A DNA stretch of 64,000 nt, taken from NCBI RefSeq assembly GCF_020740535.1, contig NZ_CP082362.1, forward strand, positions 186,001 to 250,000, in the 5' to 3' direction. Each line of letters begins with the position of its first letter. Position 1 is the stretch's first letter. The position numbers and the translations under genes are program-made. This document shows positions 1 through 9,912 of this stretch, piece by piece. The DNA comes from Streptomyces profundus. Lineage in GTDB: Bacteria > Actinomycetota > Actinomycetes > Streptomycetales > Streptomycetaceae. The notes beneath the pieces are model-generated. The model saw only the letters and a program-made list of their open reading frames with translations, made no database searches and had not been told where the DNA came from.

Positions 1-429
1 GCCGCCTATGACTCGCTGGGGTACCAACACCCCTCCCCCCAGCCGTCGTTGCCCGCTCTTCCGGCGCTTCCCTCGGCCTCCTCGGCGCCCCCGCAGCCGG
101 GCCAGGGGCAGCACGGCGGAGGCGGCTACCCGGGCTACCAGGCCACGCCGGTCCGGCAGCCGTTCTCGGCGCCCTCGCCGAGCTACCAGAGCCCCGGCGG
201 CTACGGGCACCAGCAACAGCCGGGCGGGGGGCGTCCGTACCCCGCCGCGCAGGCTCCCCAGGCGCCCTCGCCGCAGCAGATGCGACCGGCGGCGCCGCAG
301 CAGATGCGGCCCGCCGCCCCGCGCCCGCAGGCGCCCCGCCCCGGCGGCTACCCGACCGGCGGCGGCTACCCCCAGCACCAGCAGGCGCCGGCCCCGGCCC
401 CCGGCTACTGGTCGGAACAGGGGGCCTGA
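1..429 (+). CDS. C-terminal tail of a Pro/Gln/Gly-rich protein (5' truncated)
   Basis: The reading frame is open from the first base to a TGA at 427-429, so the gene begins outside the window. The visible 142 residues are low complexity: proline, glutamine, glycine and tyrosine dominate, with repeated GGY and QQMRPAAP elements (two 24-bp copies at 274-297 and 298-321). It ends in GYWSEQGA. No folded domain is visible, so the function lies in the missing N-terminal part. It is convergent with the encapsulin gene. Disordered Pro-rich segments act as cargo-loading tags for family 2B encapsulins, so this could be a cargo protein, but the tail composition is common in actinobacterial proteins and the link is speculative. 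Confidence 0.6.
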   Translation, partial: AAYDSLGYQHPSPQPSLPALPALPSASSAPPQPGQGQHGGGGYPGYQATPVRQPFSAPSPSYQSPGGYGHQQQPGGGRPYPAAQAPQAPSPQQMRPAAPQQMRPAAPRPQAPRPGGYPTGGGYPQHQQAPAPAPGYWSEQGA

Positions 430-478
430 GCGCGGGGGCCACCGGGACGCACAGGAGAAGGGCGAGCGCGCGCCCTGG

Positions 479-1912
479 TCACAGCTCCACGTCCGCCAGC
501 ACGCCGAGGGCGTCGGGGACCAGCACGGCCACGGAGTGGTAGGCGCTGACCAGGTAGGAGATCACCGCCCGGTCGTCGACGCCCATGAAGCGTACGTTGA
601 GGCCGGGTTGGTACTCGTCGGGGATGCCGGTCCGGTGCAGGCCGACCACCCCTTGGCGCGCGGCGCCGAGGCGGAGCGCGATGACGGAGCTGGTGTGCGT
701 CGAGGACACCGGGATCTTGTCGCACGGCAACAGGGGGATGCCACGCCAGGCGTGGACGGGGGTCCCCTCGACCTCGGTGGTGGACGGGTAGACGCCGCGC
801 GCGTTGCAGGCGCGGGAGATGGCGGCGATGGCCCGGGGGTGGGCCAGCAGGCAGTGGGTGTTGCGGCGGCGGGAGACCAGTTCGTCGAGGTCGTCGGGGG
901 TGGGCGGCCCCGAGCGGGTGTGCAGCCGCTGCCGGGGATCGGCGTTGTGCAACAACCCGAACTCCCGGTTGTTCACCAGCTCGTGCTCCTGCCGCTCCCG
1001 CAACGCCTCAACCGTCAGGCGCAGTTGCTCCTCCACCTGACTCATCGGCTCGTTGTACAGATCCGCCACCCGCGAATGCACCCGCAACACCGTCTGCGCC
1101 ACACTCAGCTCGTACTCCCGAGGCGACGCCTCGTAGTCCACGAACGTCCCCGGCAACGACGGCTCCCCCACATGCCCGGCCGCCAACGCGATATCGGCCT
1201 CGCCGCGCTTGTTGCGCGGGAGCGCGCGGCGGTCGGCGGCGCCGGCGAGGTGCGCGCGGAGCGCGGGCGAGCGGTCGGCCACCTCGGCCACGGCGCTGAG
1301 CGGCAGCGCCAGCACGGTGCAGCGGGTGGTGGCGCGCAGCGTGTGCGGCCAGGTGGCGGGGGTGCCGGTCGCGGGCGCTTCGAGCGCCTGGTCGCCGGCG
1401 AAGGCGCCGCCGCCGATGGTGGCGACGGCGGCCTCGCCGTCGTAGGCGCCCGGCACCAGACGGCGCACCTTGCCGTGCGCGATCAGCAGCACCTCGGTGA
1501 TGGGCGCGCCGGCGGTGGCGAGCGTCTCGCCGGCCTGGTGCTCGCGGTGCGCGCAGCGGTCGGCGAGCGCGGTCAGCGCCGCCTGGTCGGCGAGGCCGGC
1601 GAGCGCCGGTAGCTCCGTCAACTCGGCGGGGATCACGCGGAGTCGACCGCCGTCGGCGAAGAACTCGACGCGGCCGTCGCCCAGGGCGTGGGTCAGCCGG
1701 CGGTTGACCCGGTAGGCGCCGCCCGAGACCTGTTCCCAGGGCAGCATCCGCAGCAGCCACCGGGGGGTGACGCCCTGGTTCTGGGGCGGGGTCTTGACGG
1801 TGCTGGCCAGCTTGCCGGCCGCCTCGGTGCCCAGCGCGGTGGGTTCGGCGGTCGCGGTGCCGGGCCCCGGCACCGGTCCGGTGGCGCTCGGGGGCGGGTT
1901 CGGGGAATTCAC
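479..1912 (-). CDS. Family 2B encapsulin shell protein, copy 1
   Basis: 477 residues from a GTG start at 1912, preceded by AGGAAAGG. The protein is a HK97-fold encapsulin shell subunit with a cyclic-nucleotide-binding-like domain (about residues 105-225) inserted into the E-loop, the hallmark of family 2B. The N-terminal region ([24 protein letters not shown]) and the C-terminal half ([16 protein letters not shown]) are shell conserved blocks. Known family members assemble into nanocompartments that enclose terpene cyclases or polyprenyl synthases. It lies 230 bp downstream of a second shell gene, so a two-component shell is likely. Residues about 241-345 are almost identical to copy 2 at DNA level. 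No cargo enzyme is visible within the window. Confidence 0.88.
   Translation of the reverse strand: MNSPNPPPSATGPVPGPGTATAEPTALGTEAAGKLASTVKTPPQNQGVTPRWLLRMLPWEQVSGGAYRVNRRLTHALGDGRVEFFADGGRLRVIPAELTELPALAGLADQAALTALADRCAHREHQAGETLATAGAPITEVLLIAHGKVRRLVPGAYDGEAAVATIGGGAFAGDQALEAPATGTPATWPHTLRATTRCTVLALPLSAVAEVADRSPALRAHLAGAADRRALPRNKRGEADIALAAGHVGEPSLPGTFVDYEASPREYELSVAQTVLRVHSRVADLYNEPMSQVEEQLRLTVEALRERQEHELVNNREFGLLHNADPRQRLHTRSGPPTPDDLDELVSRRRNTHCLLAHPRAIAAISRACNARGVYPSTTEVEGTPVHAWRGIPLLPCDKIPVSSTHTSSVIALRLGAARQGVVGLHRTGIPDEYQPGLNVRFMGVDDRAVISYLVSAYHSVAVLVPDALGVLADVEL
878..1192. repeat. 315-bp near-identical tract shared by the two encapsulin genes (copy 1)
   Basis: Bases 878-1192 match 2551-2865 at an offset of 1673 with a single difference (A at 1159, C at 2832, giving Ser versus Ala). 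The paralogues diverge clearly on both sides, including at synonymous positions, so the tract looks homogenised by gene conversion. Confidence 0.9.
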
Positions 1913-2142
1913 GTACGGCCTTTCCTGGGCGGAGCGGGAAGAGAGACGGAGAACAGCGGGAAAAGGGCGGGAGAGGGGAAGGCCGCCGCCGCGCGGCGGA
2001 GGTGGGCGCGGCGGCGGCGGTTCGGGGAGTTCCGACGGCGAACCGTTTCCGCTCGTTCGCCGACCGGCCTTCTGTCACCCGGGCAGCGGGCGGCGGAGGA
2101 GGCCGGATCGAGCGACGGGCGGGAGATGGGCCGCGTGGTCTC

Positions 2143-3564
2143 TCAGTGGCCGATCTCCACGTCCTCCAGAATGCCGAGCGCGTCGGGCACGAGGACGGCG
2201 ACCGAGTAATAGGCGCTCACCAGATAGGAGATGATGGCCTGCTCGCTGATACCCATGAAACGGACGGAGAGGCTCGGCTGGTACTCGTCGGGAATTCCCG
2301 TGCGGTGCAGGCCGACGACGCCCTGACGCTCCAGGCCTGTGCGCAGCGCCAGGATGGAGCTGGAGCCGGCCGCGTTCACCGGGATCTTGTCGCACGGCAG
2401 CAGCGGCACACCGCGCCAGGACGGCACGGAGTGCCCGGAGATCTCGGTGGGCGCCGGGTAGAGCCCGCGCGCGTTGCACTCCCGGCCGAAGGCGGCGATG
2501 GCCCGGGGGTGCGCCAGCAGGACGCTGGGCTCCTTCCAGACGGTGGCCAGCAGTTCGTCGAGGTCGTCGGGGGTGGGCGGCCCCGAGCGGGTGTGCAGCC
2601 GCTGCCGGGGATCGGCGTTGTGCAACAACCCGAACTCCCGGTTGTTCACCAGCTCGTGCTCCTGCCGCTCCCGCAACGCCTCAACCGTCAGGCGCAGTTG
2701 CTCCTCCACCTGACTCATCGGCTCGTTGTACAGATCCGCCACCCGCGAATGCACCCGCAACACCGTCTGCGCCACACTCAGCTCGTACTCCCGAGGCGAC
2801 GCCTCGTAGTCCACGAACGTCCCCGGCAACGCCGGCTCCCCCACATGCCCGGCCGCCAACGCGATGGCCGACTCCCCCTGGGCGTTGCGCTGTCCCGGCA
2901 GGCGGGTGTCGACGGCGGCCAGATGCTCGCGCAGCGCCGGGGAGTTCTCGCTGACGCGCGCGAAGTCGGCCCGGGCCAGGGTGAGTACGGTGCCGCTGGT
3001 GAGGGCGGTGAGGCCGTGTTCGTAGGCGCCAGGCTCGGCGTCGGTGAGCGTGTCGTCGGCGAAGAAGTCGCCGTCGGCCAGCACGCCGAAGTCGGTCTCG
3101 CCGTCGTAGGCGCCGACGCCGCGCCGGCTGAGCTTGCCGTGCGCGATCAGCACCAGTCGGTCGGCCGGGTCCCCGGCGCGGACCACCACCTCGCCGGGGG
3201 CGAAGTCCCGTTGGACGCAGGCCGACGCGAGGGCCTCCAGGGTTTCGGGGTCGTCGAAACCGGCGAGCGCGGGGAGTTCGGTCAACTCGGCGGGAATCAC
3301 ACGGATTTCCGGACCGGTGGAGAAGAATTCGACCCGACCGTTCCCCACGGTGTGGGTCAACCGGCGGTTCACCCGGAACGTGCCACCGGAAACCTGGGTC
3401 CAGGGCAGCACCTTCAGCAACCACCGTGAGGTGATGGCCTGCATCTGCGGCGGCGTCTTGGTGGTGGTCGCCAGATTGCGGGCGGCGGCGGTATCCAGGC
3501 TCAGTCGGGGGGTTTCGACGGGAGCGGCCTGGCTTTCGGAAGTCGGTTCGACAGAAGTCGTCAT
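2143..3564 (-). CDS. Family 2B encapsulin shell protein, copy 2
   Basis: 473 residues from ATG at 3564, chosen because it aligns with the N-terminus of copy 1; an in-frame start further upstream would add 34 residues of unlike composition. Same architecture as copy 1: N-arm, HK97 shell fold, and a cyclic-nucleotide-binding-like insertion at about residues 100-220. Residues about 234-338 lie in the near-identical tract, while the flanking parts are only moderately similar. It is the first gene of the pair and probably co-expressed with copy 1. A mixed shell is plausible. No strong Shine-Dalgarno is seen before the ATG. Confidence 0.87.
   Translation of the reverse strand: MTTSVEPTSESQAAPVETPRLSLDTAAARNLATTTKTPPQMQAITSRWLLKVLPWTQVSGGTFRVNRRLTHTVGNGRVEFFSTGPEIRVIPAELTELPALAGFDDPETLEALASACVQRDFAPGEVVVRAGDPADRLVLIAHGKLSRRGVGAYDGETDFGVLADGDFFADDTLTDAEPGAYEHGLTALTSGTVLTLARADFARVSENSPALREHLAAVDTRLPGQRNAQGESAIALAAGHVGEPALPGTFVDYEASPREYELSVAQTVLRVHSRVADLYNEPMSQVEEQLRLTVEALRERQEHELVNNREFGLLHNADPRQRLHTRSGPPTPDDLDELLATVWKEPSVLLAHPRAIAAFGRECNARGLYPAPTEISGHSVPSWRGVPLLPCDKIPVNAAGSSSILALRTGLERQGVVGLHRTGIPDEYQPSLSVRFMGISEQAIISYLVSAYYSVAVLVPDALGILEDVEIGH
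2551..2865. repeat. 315-bp near-identical tract shared by the two encapsulin genes (copy 2)
   Basis: Partner of 878-1192 with one mismatch. It covers the last part of the inserted domain boundary and the following shell helix region (motif [15 protein letters not shown]). Confidence 0.9.
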
Positions 3565-4023
3565 GCGGAAACGTACCCAATCTGCGGTTGTGCCAGCGGC
3601 CATGGGGCCATCCGAGGGACGGGGCCGCCATGAAACTAAGGGCTGACACCAACAGGCCGCAATCACTCAAAAGTGAAGCCAACTCCCGGATTTCTGAGGC
3701 GAATTGATGGGTAGCTCCCCGGGATTCGCGCCCTGGGGCCCCCGGACGCCGAACGGTCGGTCCGCCGGCCGGCCCGAGCGGCGGGAACGTCCCGGGAGCG
3801 CCCCCGCCCTGGGGCCGGCGGCGCACCGGCCAGCGGCTAGGGTGGGGGCGCTCGGGCGCGCGGACCACGCGCCGGCGCACGCTCGTGGCGTGCGCGGATC
3901 CCGAAGGAACCGGTCATTCCATCGGTTCGCGGCGCGCTACCGTGGAGCGGCCAGGTGCGCGTGGTACAGCGCCTTCCGCACACGAACGAGTCGATCACGC
4001 ACGAGGTTGGGGCATATCAGTCC
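3565..4023. other. Divergent intergenic region between encapsulin and beta-helix/AAA+ genes
   Basis: About 460 bp with no convincing gene. The stretch around 3650-3700 is noticeably more AT-rich than its surroundings and is the likely site of the encapsulin promoter. I could not assign reliable -35/-10 boxes or an operator. Confidence 0.5.
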
Positions 4024-6474
4024 ATGGCTAAGGGCTCGGTCCAGGTCACGCACACCGGAACTGCACGCTGGCGGCGCCGGACGGCCGTCTACGGCTCGGT
4101 CGCCGAGGCCCTGGCCGCCGCGGCGGACGGCGATGTGCTGCTGCTCGGCCCCGGCACCTACCGCGAGAACCTGGTGATCGAGCAGGCCGTGACGGTGCGC
4201 GGCCCGCAGGACGACAGGGACGGGCCCGCCCGCATCGCGCCGCCCGAGGGCGTCCCCATGACGGTCAGGGGCTCGGCCACCGTGCGGGACCTGCTGATCG
4301 AGGGCCAGGACACCACGTCGCCCGCCGTGTTGGTGGAGAGCAGCACCCCCGAGCTGTCCGGGCTGCGGGTGCGCACCACCTCATCGGCCGGCATCGAGGT
4401 GCGGGCCGGGGCGCGGCCCACGGTGCGCGGCTGCGAGGTCGGCAACGCCACCGGGGTCGGGGTCAACGTCACCGACCAGGCGGGCGGGCTCTTCGAGGAC
4501 TGCCGGATCACGGAGTCGGGCCAGGCGGGCATCGCCGTGCGGGGCCCGGCCCATCTGCGCCTGGAGCGCTGCCGGGTGGAGCGGGCCTCGGGGGCGGGTC
4601 TGACGGTGGCGGGCGACGGCAGCGCGGTGGACGCGCTCGGCCTGGTGGTCGAGCAGATCAAGGGCGCGGGCGTCAGCCTCGCCGAGCGGGCGACCGCCCA
4701 TCTGACGGACTGCCGGATCAGCGGGACCACGGGCGACGGCATCACCCTGGAGACGGACGCCGTCCTCACGCTGGCCGACAGCCGGGTGACGGACATCCCG
4801 GAGAACGCCCTGGACCTGCGCTCCCGTTCGGTGCTGACGCTGATGCGCACCCGGGTGACCAGGTTCGGACGCAACGGCGTCTCGGTGTGGGATCCGGGCA
4901 CCCACGCCGATGTGCACGACTGCGAGATAGCTGAGGGCACGGGCGACTACCCGGCGGTGTGGGTGAGCGACGGCGCGACCGTGGTGCTGGAGTCCTGCGC
5001 GGTGCGCGCGGTGCCGGACGCCCTGTTCGTGCTGGACACCGGCTCCCGCGCCGACGTGGTCGACAGCACCATCGAGGAGGTGCGCGGCTCGGCCGTCTCG
5101 GTCAGCGACGGCGCGACGGCCCGCCTCGACACCTGCCGGATCACCGACGTCGGCACCGGCGCGTGGTTCCGGGACGCGGGCAGCGGCGGCTCGGTCACCG
5201 GCTGCACCATCGAGCGTGCCAGGACCGGCCTGATCGTCACCAAGGGCGCGGATCCGGCCGTCGCCGACACCGCCGTCCTCGCGCCCTCGGAGGCCGGGAT
5301 CTATGTCTCGGCCGACGGCGTGGGCCGCTTCACCCGCTGCCGGGTGGCGGACTCCGGCGGCTACGGCTTCCATGTGATCGACGGCTGCCGCTCCGAGTTG
5401 ACCCGCTGCCGCACCGAGCGCTGCGCCAGGGGCGGATACGTGTTCGCCGAGGGAAGCCCGGTGGTGAACGACTGCCAGAGCGACGAGGCGACGCCTCCCG
5501 GCGCCGACAGCGCGCCCCGTGCCACGAACCCCACGGGCAACCCCGCCATAAATTCCGCTACCAACGCCGCCACCAGCACCGCCACGGAGACGGCCACCGC
5601 GCGGCCGGCCGTCCCCGCGTCGACGCCCCCGCCCGCGCCGGCACCGGTCGAGGAGCCGGCGGGCCGGCCGGCGGACGAGGTGCTGGCCGAACTCGACGCC
5701 CTGGTCGGCCTGGCCACCGTCAAGGCGGAGGTGCGGGCGCTGATCGACATGATCGAGGTGGGACGGCGCCGGGTGAAGGCGGGCCTCAAGGCCGCCTCGG
5801 TCCGCCGGCACCTGGTGTTCACCGGCTCCCCCGGCACCGGCAAGACCACGGTGGCGCGGCTCTACGGGGAGATCCTGGCCTCGCTCGGGGTGCTCAGGAG
5901 CGGGCACCTGGTCGAGGTCTCCCGCGTCGATCTGGTGGGCGAGCACATCGGTTCGACGGCGATCCGCACCCAGGAGGTCTTCGAACGGGCCAAGGGCGGC
6001 GTGCTGTTCATCGACGAGGCGTACGCGCTCTCGCCCGAGGACGGCGGCCGGGACTTCGGCCGGGAGGCCATCGACACCCTGGTCAAGCTGATGGAGGACC
6101 ACCGGGACTCCGTGGTGGTGATCGTCGCCGGCTACACCGAGGAGATGCGGCGTTTCCTGGCCACCAACCCCGGAGTGGCCTCGCGCTTCTCGCGCACCAT
6201 CGCCTTCGGCGACTACGCCCCAGAGGAGCTGCTGAGCATCGTGCGCCAGCAGGCCGCAGAGCAGGAGTACGACCTGGCGGACGGCACCGAGGACGCGTTG
6301 GTGAAGCACTTCACGGCGATGGACAGGGGCCCCTCGTTCGGCAACGGCAGGGCCGCCCGGCAGACGTTCGAGTCCATGGTGGAGAGCCACGCCGGCCGGG
6401 TGGCCAGGCTGCCGGATCCGAGCACCGAGGAGCTGACGCTGCTGCACCCGCGCGATCTGCCGGTGCTGCCCTGA
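4024..6474 (+). CDS. Right-handed beta-helix repeat protein fused to a CbxX/CfqX-type AAA+ ATPase
   Basis: 816 residues from ATG at 4024; an in-frame ATG at 3955 is possible but [12 protein letters not shown] fits better as a start. Residues about 20-485 form a parallel beta-helix of repeated short strands (pattern with recurring C-[RE]-[IV] turns), as in carbohydrate-binding or surface-recognition proteins. Residues about 486-552 are an Ala/Thr/Pro linker. The C-terminal AAA+ domain has Walker [10 protein letters not shown] near residue 600 and Walker B VLFIDEAY near 659, and resembles the C-terminal module of EccA and of CbbX. No signal peptide or membrane segment is seen, so it is probably cytosolic. 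It may remodel a large assembly; the actual substrate is unknown. Confidence 0.8.
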   Translation: MAKGSVQVTHTGTARWRRRTAVYGSVAEALAAAADGDVLLLGPGTYRENLVIEQAVTVRGPQDDRDGPARIAPPEGVPMTVRGSATVRDLLIEGQDTTSPAVLVESSTPELSGLRVRTTSSAGIEVRAGARPTVRGCEVGNATGVGVNVTDQAGGLFEDCRITESGQAGIAVRGPAHLRLERCRVERASGAGLTVAGDGSAVDALGLVVEQIKGAGVSLAERATAHLTDCRISGTTGDGITLETDAVLTLADSRVTDIPENALDLRSRSVLTLMRTRVTRFGRNGVSVWDPGTHADVHDCEIAEGTGDYPAVWVSDGATVVLESCAVRAVPDALFVLDTGSRADVVDSTIEEVRGSAVSVSDGATARLDTCRITDVGTGAWFRDAGSGGSVTGCTIERARTGLIVTKGADPAVADTAVLAPSEAGIYVSADGVGRFTRCRVADSGGYGFHVIDGCRSELTRCRTERCARGGYVFAEGSPVVNDCQSDEATPPGADSAPRATNPTGNPAINSATNAATSTATETATARPAVPASTPPPAPAPVEEPAGRPADEVLAELDALVGLATVKAEVRALIDMIEVGRRRVKAGLKAASVRRHLVFTGSPGTGKTTVARLYGEILASLGVLRSGHLVEVSRVDLVGEHIGSTAIRTQEVFERAKGGVLFIDEAYALSPEDGGRDFGREAIDTLVKLMEDHRDSVVVIVAGYTEEMRRFLATNPGVASRFSRTIAFGDYAPEELLSIVRQQAAEQEYDLADGTEDALVKHFTAMDRGPSFGNGRAARQTFESMVESHAGRVARLPDPSTEELTLLHPRDLPVLP

Positions 6475-6490
6475 CGCGCCCTCGGCCGGG

Positions 6491-8779
6491 TCAGGGGCTC
6501 TCCGGCGGGGCGCTCTCCCTGGCCGGGCCCGACGGCTGCCCGGGCAGCGGCACCTGGACGTCCCTCGGCAGCCGGCGCATCAGCCCGGAGCGCTCCTCGG
6601 CGAAGGCCGGGTCGGCCGCGTAGTCGCTGTGTCCGAGGATCGGCTCGGGCAGCGGGGAGCGCAGGTTGCGGCCGTAGTGCATGGGGTCGGCCAGCGCGGG
6701 GCGGTCCACCGGCACCTGGCCGTCCAGCGCCACCCCGATCGGGCCGCCGATGGGATCGGTCTCGCGCCACAGGTTGCGCCAGCAGCGGAGATCCTCGTCC
6801 AGCGACCGCAGCGCGCCCGCACCGAAATAGGCCGGAAACCATCGCCCGTAGAGGCGTTCGAGCGGCGAGCCATGGGTGAGCAGCGCGATCCGGCTGCGCG
6901 TCGCGTTGTCCACCTGCCAGACCGCGGCGGCGGCCAGCACGCTGCCCTGCGAGTGGCCCGAGATCACCAACCGGCCGCCGGTGGTGTCGATCCAGGTGCT
7001 CATCCGCCAGGACAGGTCGGGCACCGCGCGCTCCGCGTAGCAGGGCGGGGCGAACGGATGCGCGGCCCTGGGCCAGAACGTGCCCACGTCCCAGAGGATG
7101 CCGACGGTGCGCCGGGCCCCCGCGTCCCGGTAGGCGCGGCGTCCCAGCGCCAGCAGCAGCACCACGCCCGCGCCCATCAGCCAGGAGCCGAGGCCCTGGC
7201 AGGCGTCGGCGACCGTCTCGACCAGGGCGGGGCCGCCCTCGGCCGCCTGGGAAGGGGTCTCCCCCGTGAGGGCTCCGGCCACCGTGCCGAGCCCGAGCAG
7301 CAGGCTGGCGCCGGCGATCCAACCGACCAACGGACCCGCCGAGTCCGTGAGTTCGGCGCGGGCGATGGCGGAGGCGATCCGGCGGTCGCGGTCCCGGTCG
7401 GGGGCGCCGTTCTCCGCCGGGTAGCGGTCCCCGACCGTCGGCTCCAGCTCGCGCCGCCGCCCGAGCACCCGCACCACCCCTGCCACCACCAGCCCCAGCA
7501 CCACGGCCAGCAGCGGCGGAATGGCGGCGGCCTCCCAGCTGAGCATCACCGGCGGACCAGCGATCGGCGCGTCCGGGGCGCCGGGGACGGCGGACGGATC
7601 CAGCCAGTCCGCGATCCGCTGCGCCACTCCCCCGGTGAACACCCCGGCCAGCGCGCAGGCCAGCAGCGCCACGGCGGCGCCGGCCAGCCCCGCGACGGCG
7701 CCGCGCTCCCCTTCGGGCGTCGAGCGGTGCAGCCGGTAGGCGGCCCAGGCGACCCCGGTGACCAGCAGCCCCTGGACCACCACCAGGGCGGGGAAGACCT
7801 CGCTGCCGGCCGGCATCCTGCCCTCCGTCCGCCACTCGGGGCGGCTCCAGGCGGTGTGGACGACGACCAGCGCCAGCAGGGCCATCGCGCCCCACGGCAG
7901 CGCGCGCCCCACGGGCGGCTCGGGGCGCTCGTCCGGCTCCCACTCGCTGCGGCCGTGCCGCACCTGCTGACCGACCAGAACCAGCCAGCCGGCACCGACC
8001 AGGCCCAGCAGCACGAGACCCACGCCCGCCAGCGCGGTGTCCCCGTCCGCGCCCCGGTCGTGCCCGGCCGTGGCCAGGGCGAGCGCGCTGGCCACCGTCA
8101 GCAGCCCGGCCGCCACATGCGCGGCGCGCAGCCTGGCGACCATCACCCGGCCGTACCAGAACCCGGGGCGGCTCAGCACCGCCTCGTCGCCGTCCGTGCG
8201 GGGGCGCACCGGCGGCGAGGCCGACTCGTAGGCGCTCCAGGTGCGGTGCGAGAGCCACCACAGCAGCAACAGCAGGGCCAGCGGCAGAGCCGTGGCCAGC
8301 ATCAGCCGGCGGCCCGGCTGCCCCCACCAGTCGTGGGTGGCCCAGGGCTCGATCCAGGCGGCACCGGCCGCGCACTCTGCGGAGCCACCGCACTGCCAGG
8401 CCACCAGATCCAGCGCGACGGCGCAGGCCCCGGCGGTGAGGAGCACCGTCAGCGACAGCGCGGTGAGCCGCACCAGCAGATCGTAGGGGCGGTGCGCGCG
8501 GCTGGCGTCCGGGCCGGCGGGGCGCATCCAGTGCGCGACGTTGACGATCATGAAGGGCAGCAGCAGCAGCCAGAGCGCGCGGGCGCCGTTGCCCGAGGTG
8601 AGGTTGGACCAGGAGTACGCCTCGCGGACCGGCCTGGCGTCGCTCCACGGGCGGTCGGCGATATCGTCCGTCCTGCGGTGGATGCTGGCGGTGGCGTCGC
8701 CGGTGATCCTGGTGGTGCGGGCGTCGTCCAACATCTGGGCCGGCGTGGCCCCACCCACCCCGTGGACCAGCAACTCCAT
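6491..8779 (-). CDS. Multi-pass membrane protein with alpha/beta-hydrolase (lipase-like) domain
   Basis: 762 residues from ATG at 8779 (MELLVHGVGGATP); the N-terminal HGVGG is a typical oxyanion-loop beginning of a hydrolase. The middle contains several strongly hydrophobic segments (for example ALWLLLLPFMIV, LALLLLLWWL, ALLALVVVHTAW), so the hydrolase appears split by a transmembrane insertion. The nucleophile elbow GHSQG has its serine at residue 610. The C-terminal 60 residues are Pro-rich. Family members are annotated as integral-membrane lipases or esterases in streptomycetes; the substrate is unknown. It is divergent from the DeoR regulator, with 231 bp between them. Confidence 0.7.
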   Translation of the reverse strand: MELLVHGVGGATPAQMLDDARTTRITGDATASIHRRTDDIADRPWSDARPVREAYSWSNLTSGNGARALWLLLLPFMIVNVAHWMRPAGPDASRAHRPYDLLVRLTALSLTVLLTAGACAVALDLVAWQCGGSAECAAGAAWIEPWATHDWWGQPGRRLMLATALPLALLLLLWWLSHRTWSAYESASPPVRPRTDGDEAVLSRPGFWYGRVMVARLRAAHVAAGLLTVASALALATAGHDRGADGDTALAGVGLVLLGLVGAGWLVLVGQQVRHGRSEWEPDERPEPPVGRALPWGAMALLALVVVHTAWSRPEWRTEGRMPAGSEVFPALVVVQGLLVTGVAWAAYRLHRSTPEGERGAVAGLAGAAVALLACALAGVFTGGVAQRIADWLDPSAVPGAPDAPIAGPPVMLSWEAAAIPPLLAVVLGLVVAGVVRVLGRRRELEPTVGDRYPAENGAPDRDRDRRIASAIARAELTDSAGPLVGWIAGASLLLGLGTVAGALTGETPSQAAEGGPALVETVADACQGLGSWLMGAGVVLLLALGRRAYRDAGARRTVGILWDVGTFWPRAAHPFAPPCYAERAVPDLSWRMSTWIDTTGGRLVISGHSQGSVLAAAAVWQVDNATRSRIALLTHGSPLERLYGRWFPAYFGAGALRSLDEDLRCWRNLWRETDPIGGPIGVALDGQVPVDRPALADPMHYGRNLRSPLPEPILGHSDYAADPAFAEERSGLMRRLPRDVQVPLPGQPSGPARESAPPESP

Positions 8780-9010
8780 GGCGGGCGGCCGACTTACCCG
8801 CCCCGCCGCCCTGCGCACCCCGCCCTCGGACCCCACGGACCCCTCCGGCACCTCGGACCCCTCCCCCATCGTTCCGCTCCCCCCGGGCACGGCACGCGTC
8901 CCGCGCACCTCCTCCCCAGAACTCTCTCCGGCGCCGGCCGTGTGAACCGCCCCGGAAGTGTGGATGTTGAGCATGGCAGGATGAACCGCAGCGAGGACGT
9001 GGGAGGTCCT

Positions 9011-9856
9011 GTGAGCGACAACCAGAACCTGCTGGCCGGCCAGCGGCGGGCGCTCATCCTGGACGAGGTGCGCCGCAGGGGTGGCATCCGGGTGAGCGAG
9101 CTGACGCGCATGCTGCAGGTCTCGGATATGACGGTCCGCCGGGACCTTGATGTGCTGGCCAGGCAGGGCGCGTTGGAGAAGGTGCACGGTGGGGCCGTGC
9201 CGGTGGCGGAGCGGCGCACGCACGAGCCGGGGTTCGAGGCGAAGTCCGCGCTGGAGCTGTCCGCCAAGAGCGCCATCGCGCGGGCGGCGGCCGGCCTGGC
9301 CACGCCGGGCAGCGCGGTGGCCCTCTCCGGCGGCACCACCACCTTCGCCGTGGCCCACCAGCTGCTGGAGGTACCGGAGTTGACGGTGGTGACGAACTCG
9401 GTGCGGGTGGCCGACGTGTTCCACCACGCCGGGCAGGCCGCCGAACCGGGCGGTCCCGAGGCCACGGACGCGTCCCGGGTGGTGCTGACGGGCGGGGTGC
9501 GCACGCCGTCCGACGCGTTGGTGGGGCCGGTGGCCGACGCGGCGATCGCCTCGCTCCACTTCGATGTGCTGTTCCTGGGCGTGCACGGCATCTCGGTGGA
9601 GGCGGGGCTCTCCACGCCCAACCTGGCCGAGGCCGAGACCAACCGCCACTTCATCCGTTCGGCGCGGCGCGTGGTGGTCGTCGCCGACCACACCAAGTGG
9701 GGCACCACGGGGCTGAGTTCGTTTGCCTCGCTGGACGAGGTGGACACCCTGGTGACGGACGCGGGGCTGCCGGACGCCGACCGGGAGGAGATCGCCGAGC
9801 ACCTCGCGGAGCTGGTGATCGCCGGCGGCGAGGCGCTGGACGAACGCCCGGCCTGA
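9011..9856 (+). CDS. DeoR/GlpR-family transcriptional regulator
   Basis: 281 residues from GTG at 9011, chosen because GGGAGG lies 4-5 bases upstream; ATG at 8981 in the same frame is an alternative. The N-terminal winged helix (QRRALILDEVRRRGGIRVSELTRMLQ, then SDMTVRRDLDVLARQG) is the canonical DeoR domain, followed by VHGGAV. The C-terminal sugar-phosphate sensor domain contains ALSGGTTT, VVTNS and the DHTKWG motif typical of GlpR-like proteins. It probably represses a sugar-phosphate pathway. No sugar kinase or transporter is adjacent, so the target is unclear; the divergent membrane hydrolase is one candidate. Confidence 0.9.
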   Translation: MSDNQNLLAGQRRALILDEVRRRGGIRVSELTRMLQVSDMTVRRDLDVLARQGALEKVHGGAVPVAERRTHEPGFEAKSALELSAKSAIARAAAGLATPGSAVALSGGTTTFAVAHQLLEVPELTVVTNSVRVADVFHHAGQAAEPGGPEATDASRVVLTGGVRTPSDALVGPVADAAIASLHFDVLFLGVHGISVEAGLSTPNLAEAETNRHFIRSARRVVVVADHTKWGTTGLSSFASLDEVDTLVTDAGLPDADREEIAEHLAELVIAGGEALDERPA

Positions 9857-9912
9857 CCTGGGGCCCGGCGCGTCCCGGGCGACTGTCAGTGGCCGCTGCC
9901 AGAATCGCTCAC

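Noticed and set aside
8..1612. Long plus-strand open frame of 534 codons
   Set aside because: It runs antisense through the encapsulin gene and reads as Arg/Pro/Gly-rich low-complexity sequence; such open frames are expected opposite high-GC genes.
6629..8980. Very long open frame ahead of the DeoR regulator
   Set aside because: The first 790 codons are the complement of the membrane hydrolase gene; only the part from 9011 is a real gene.
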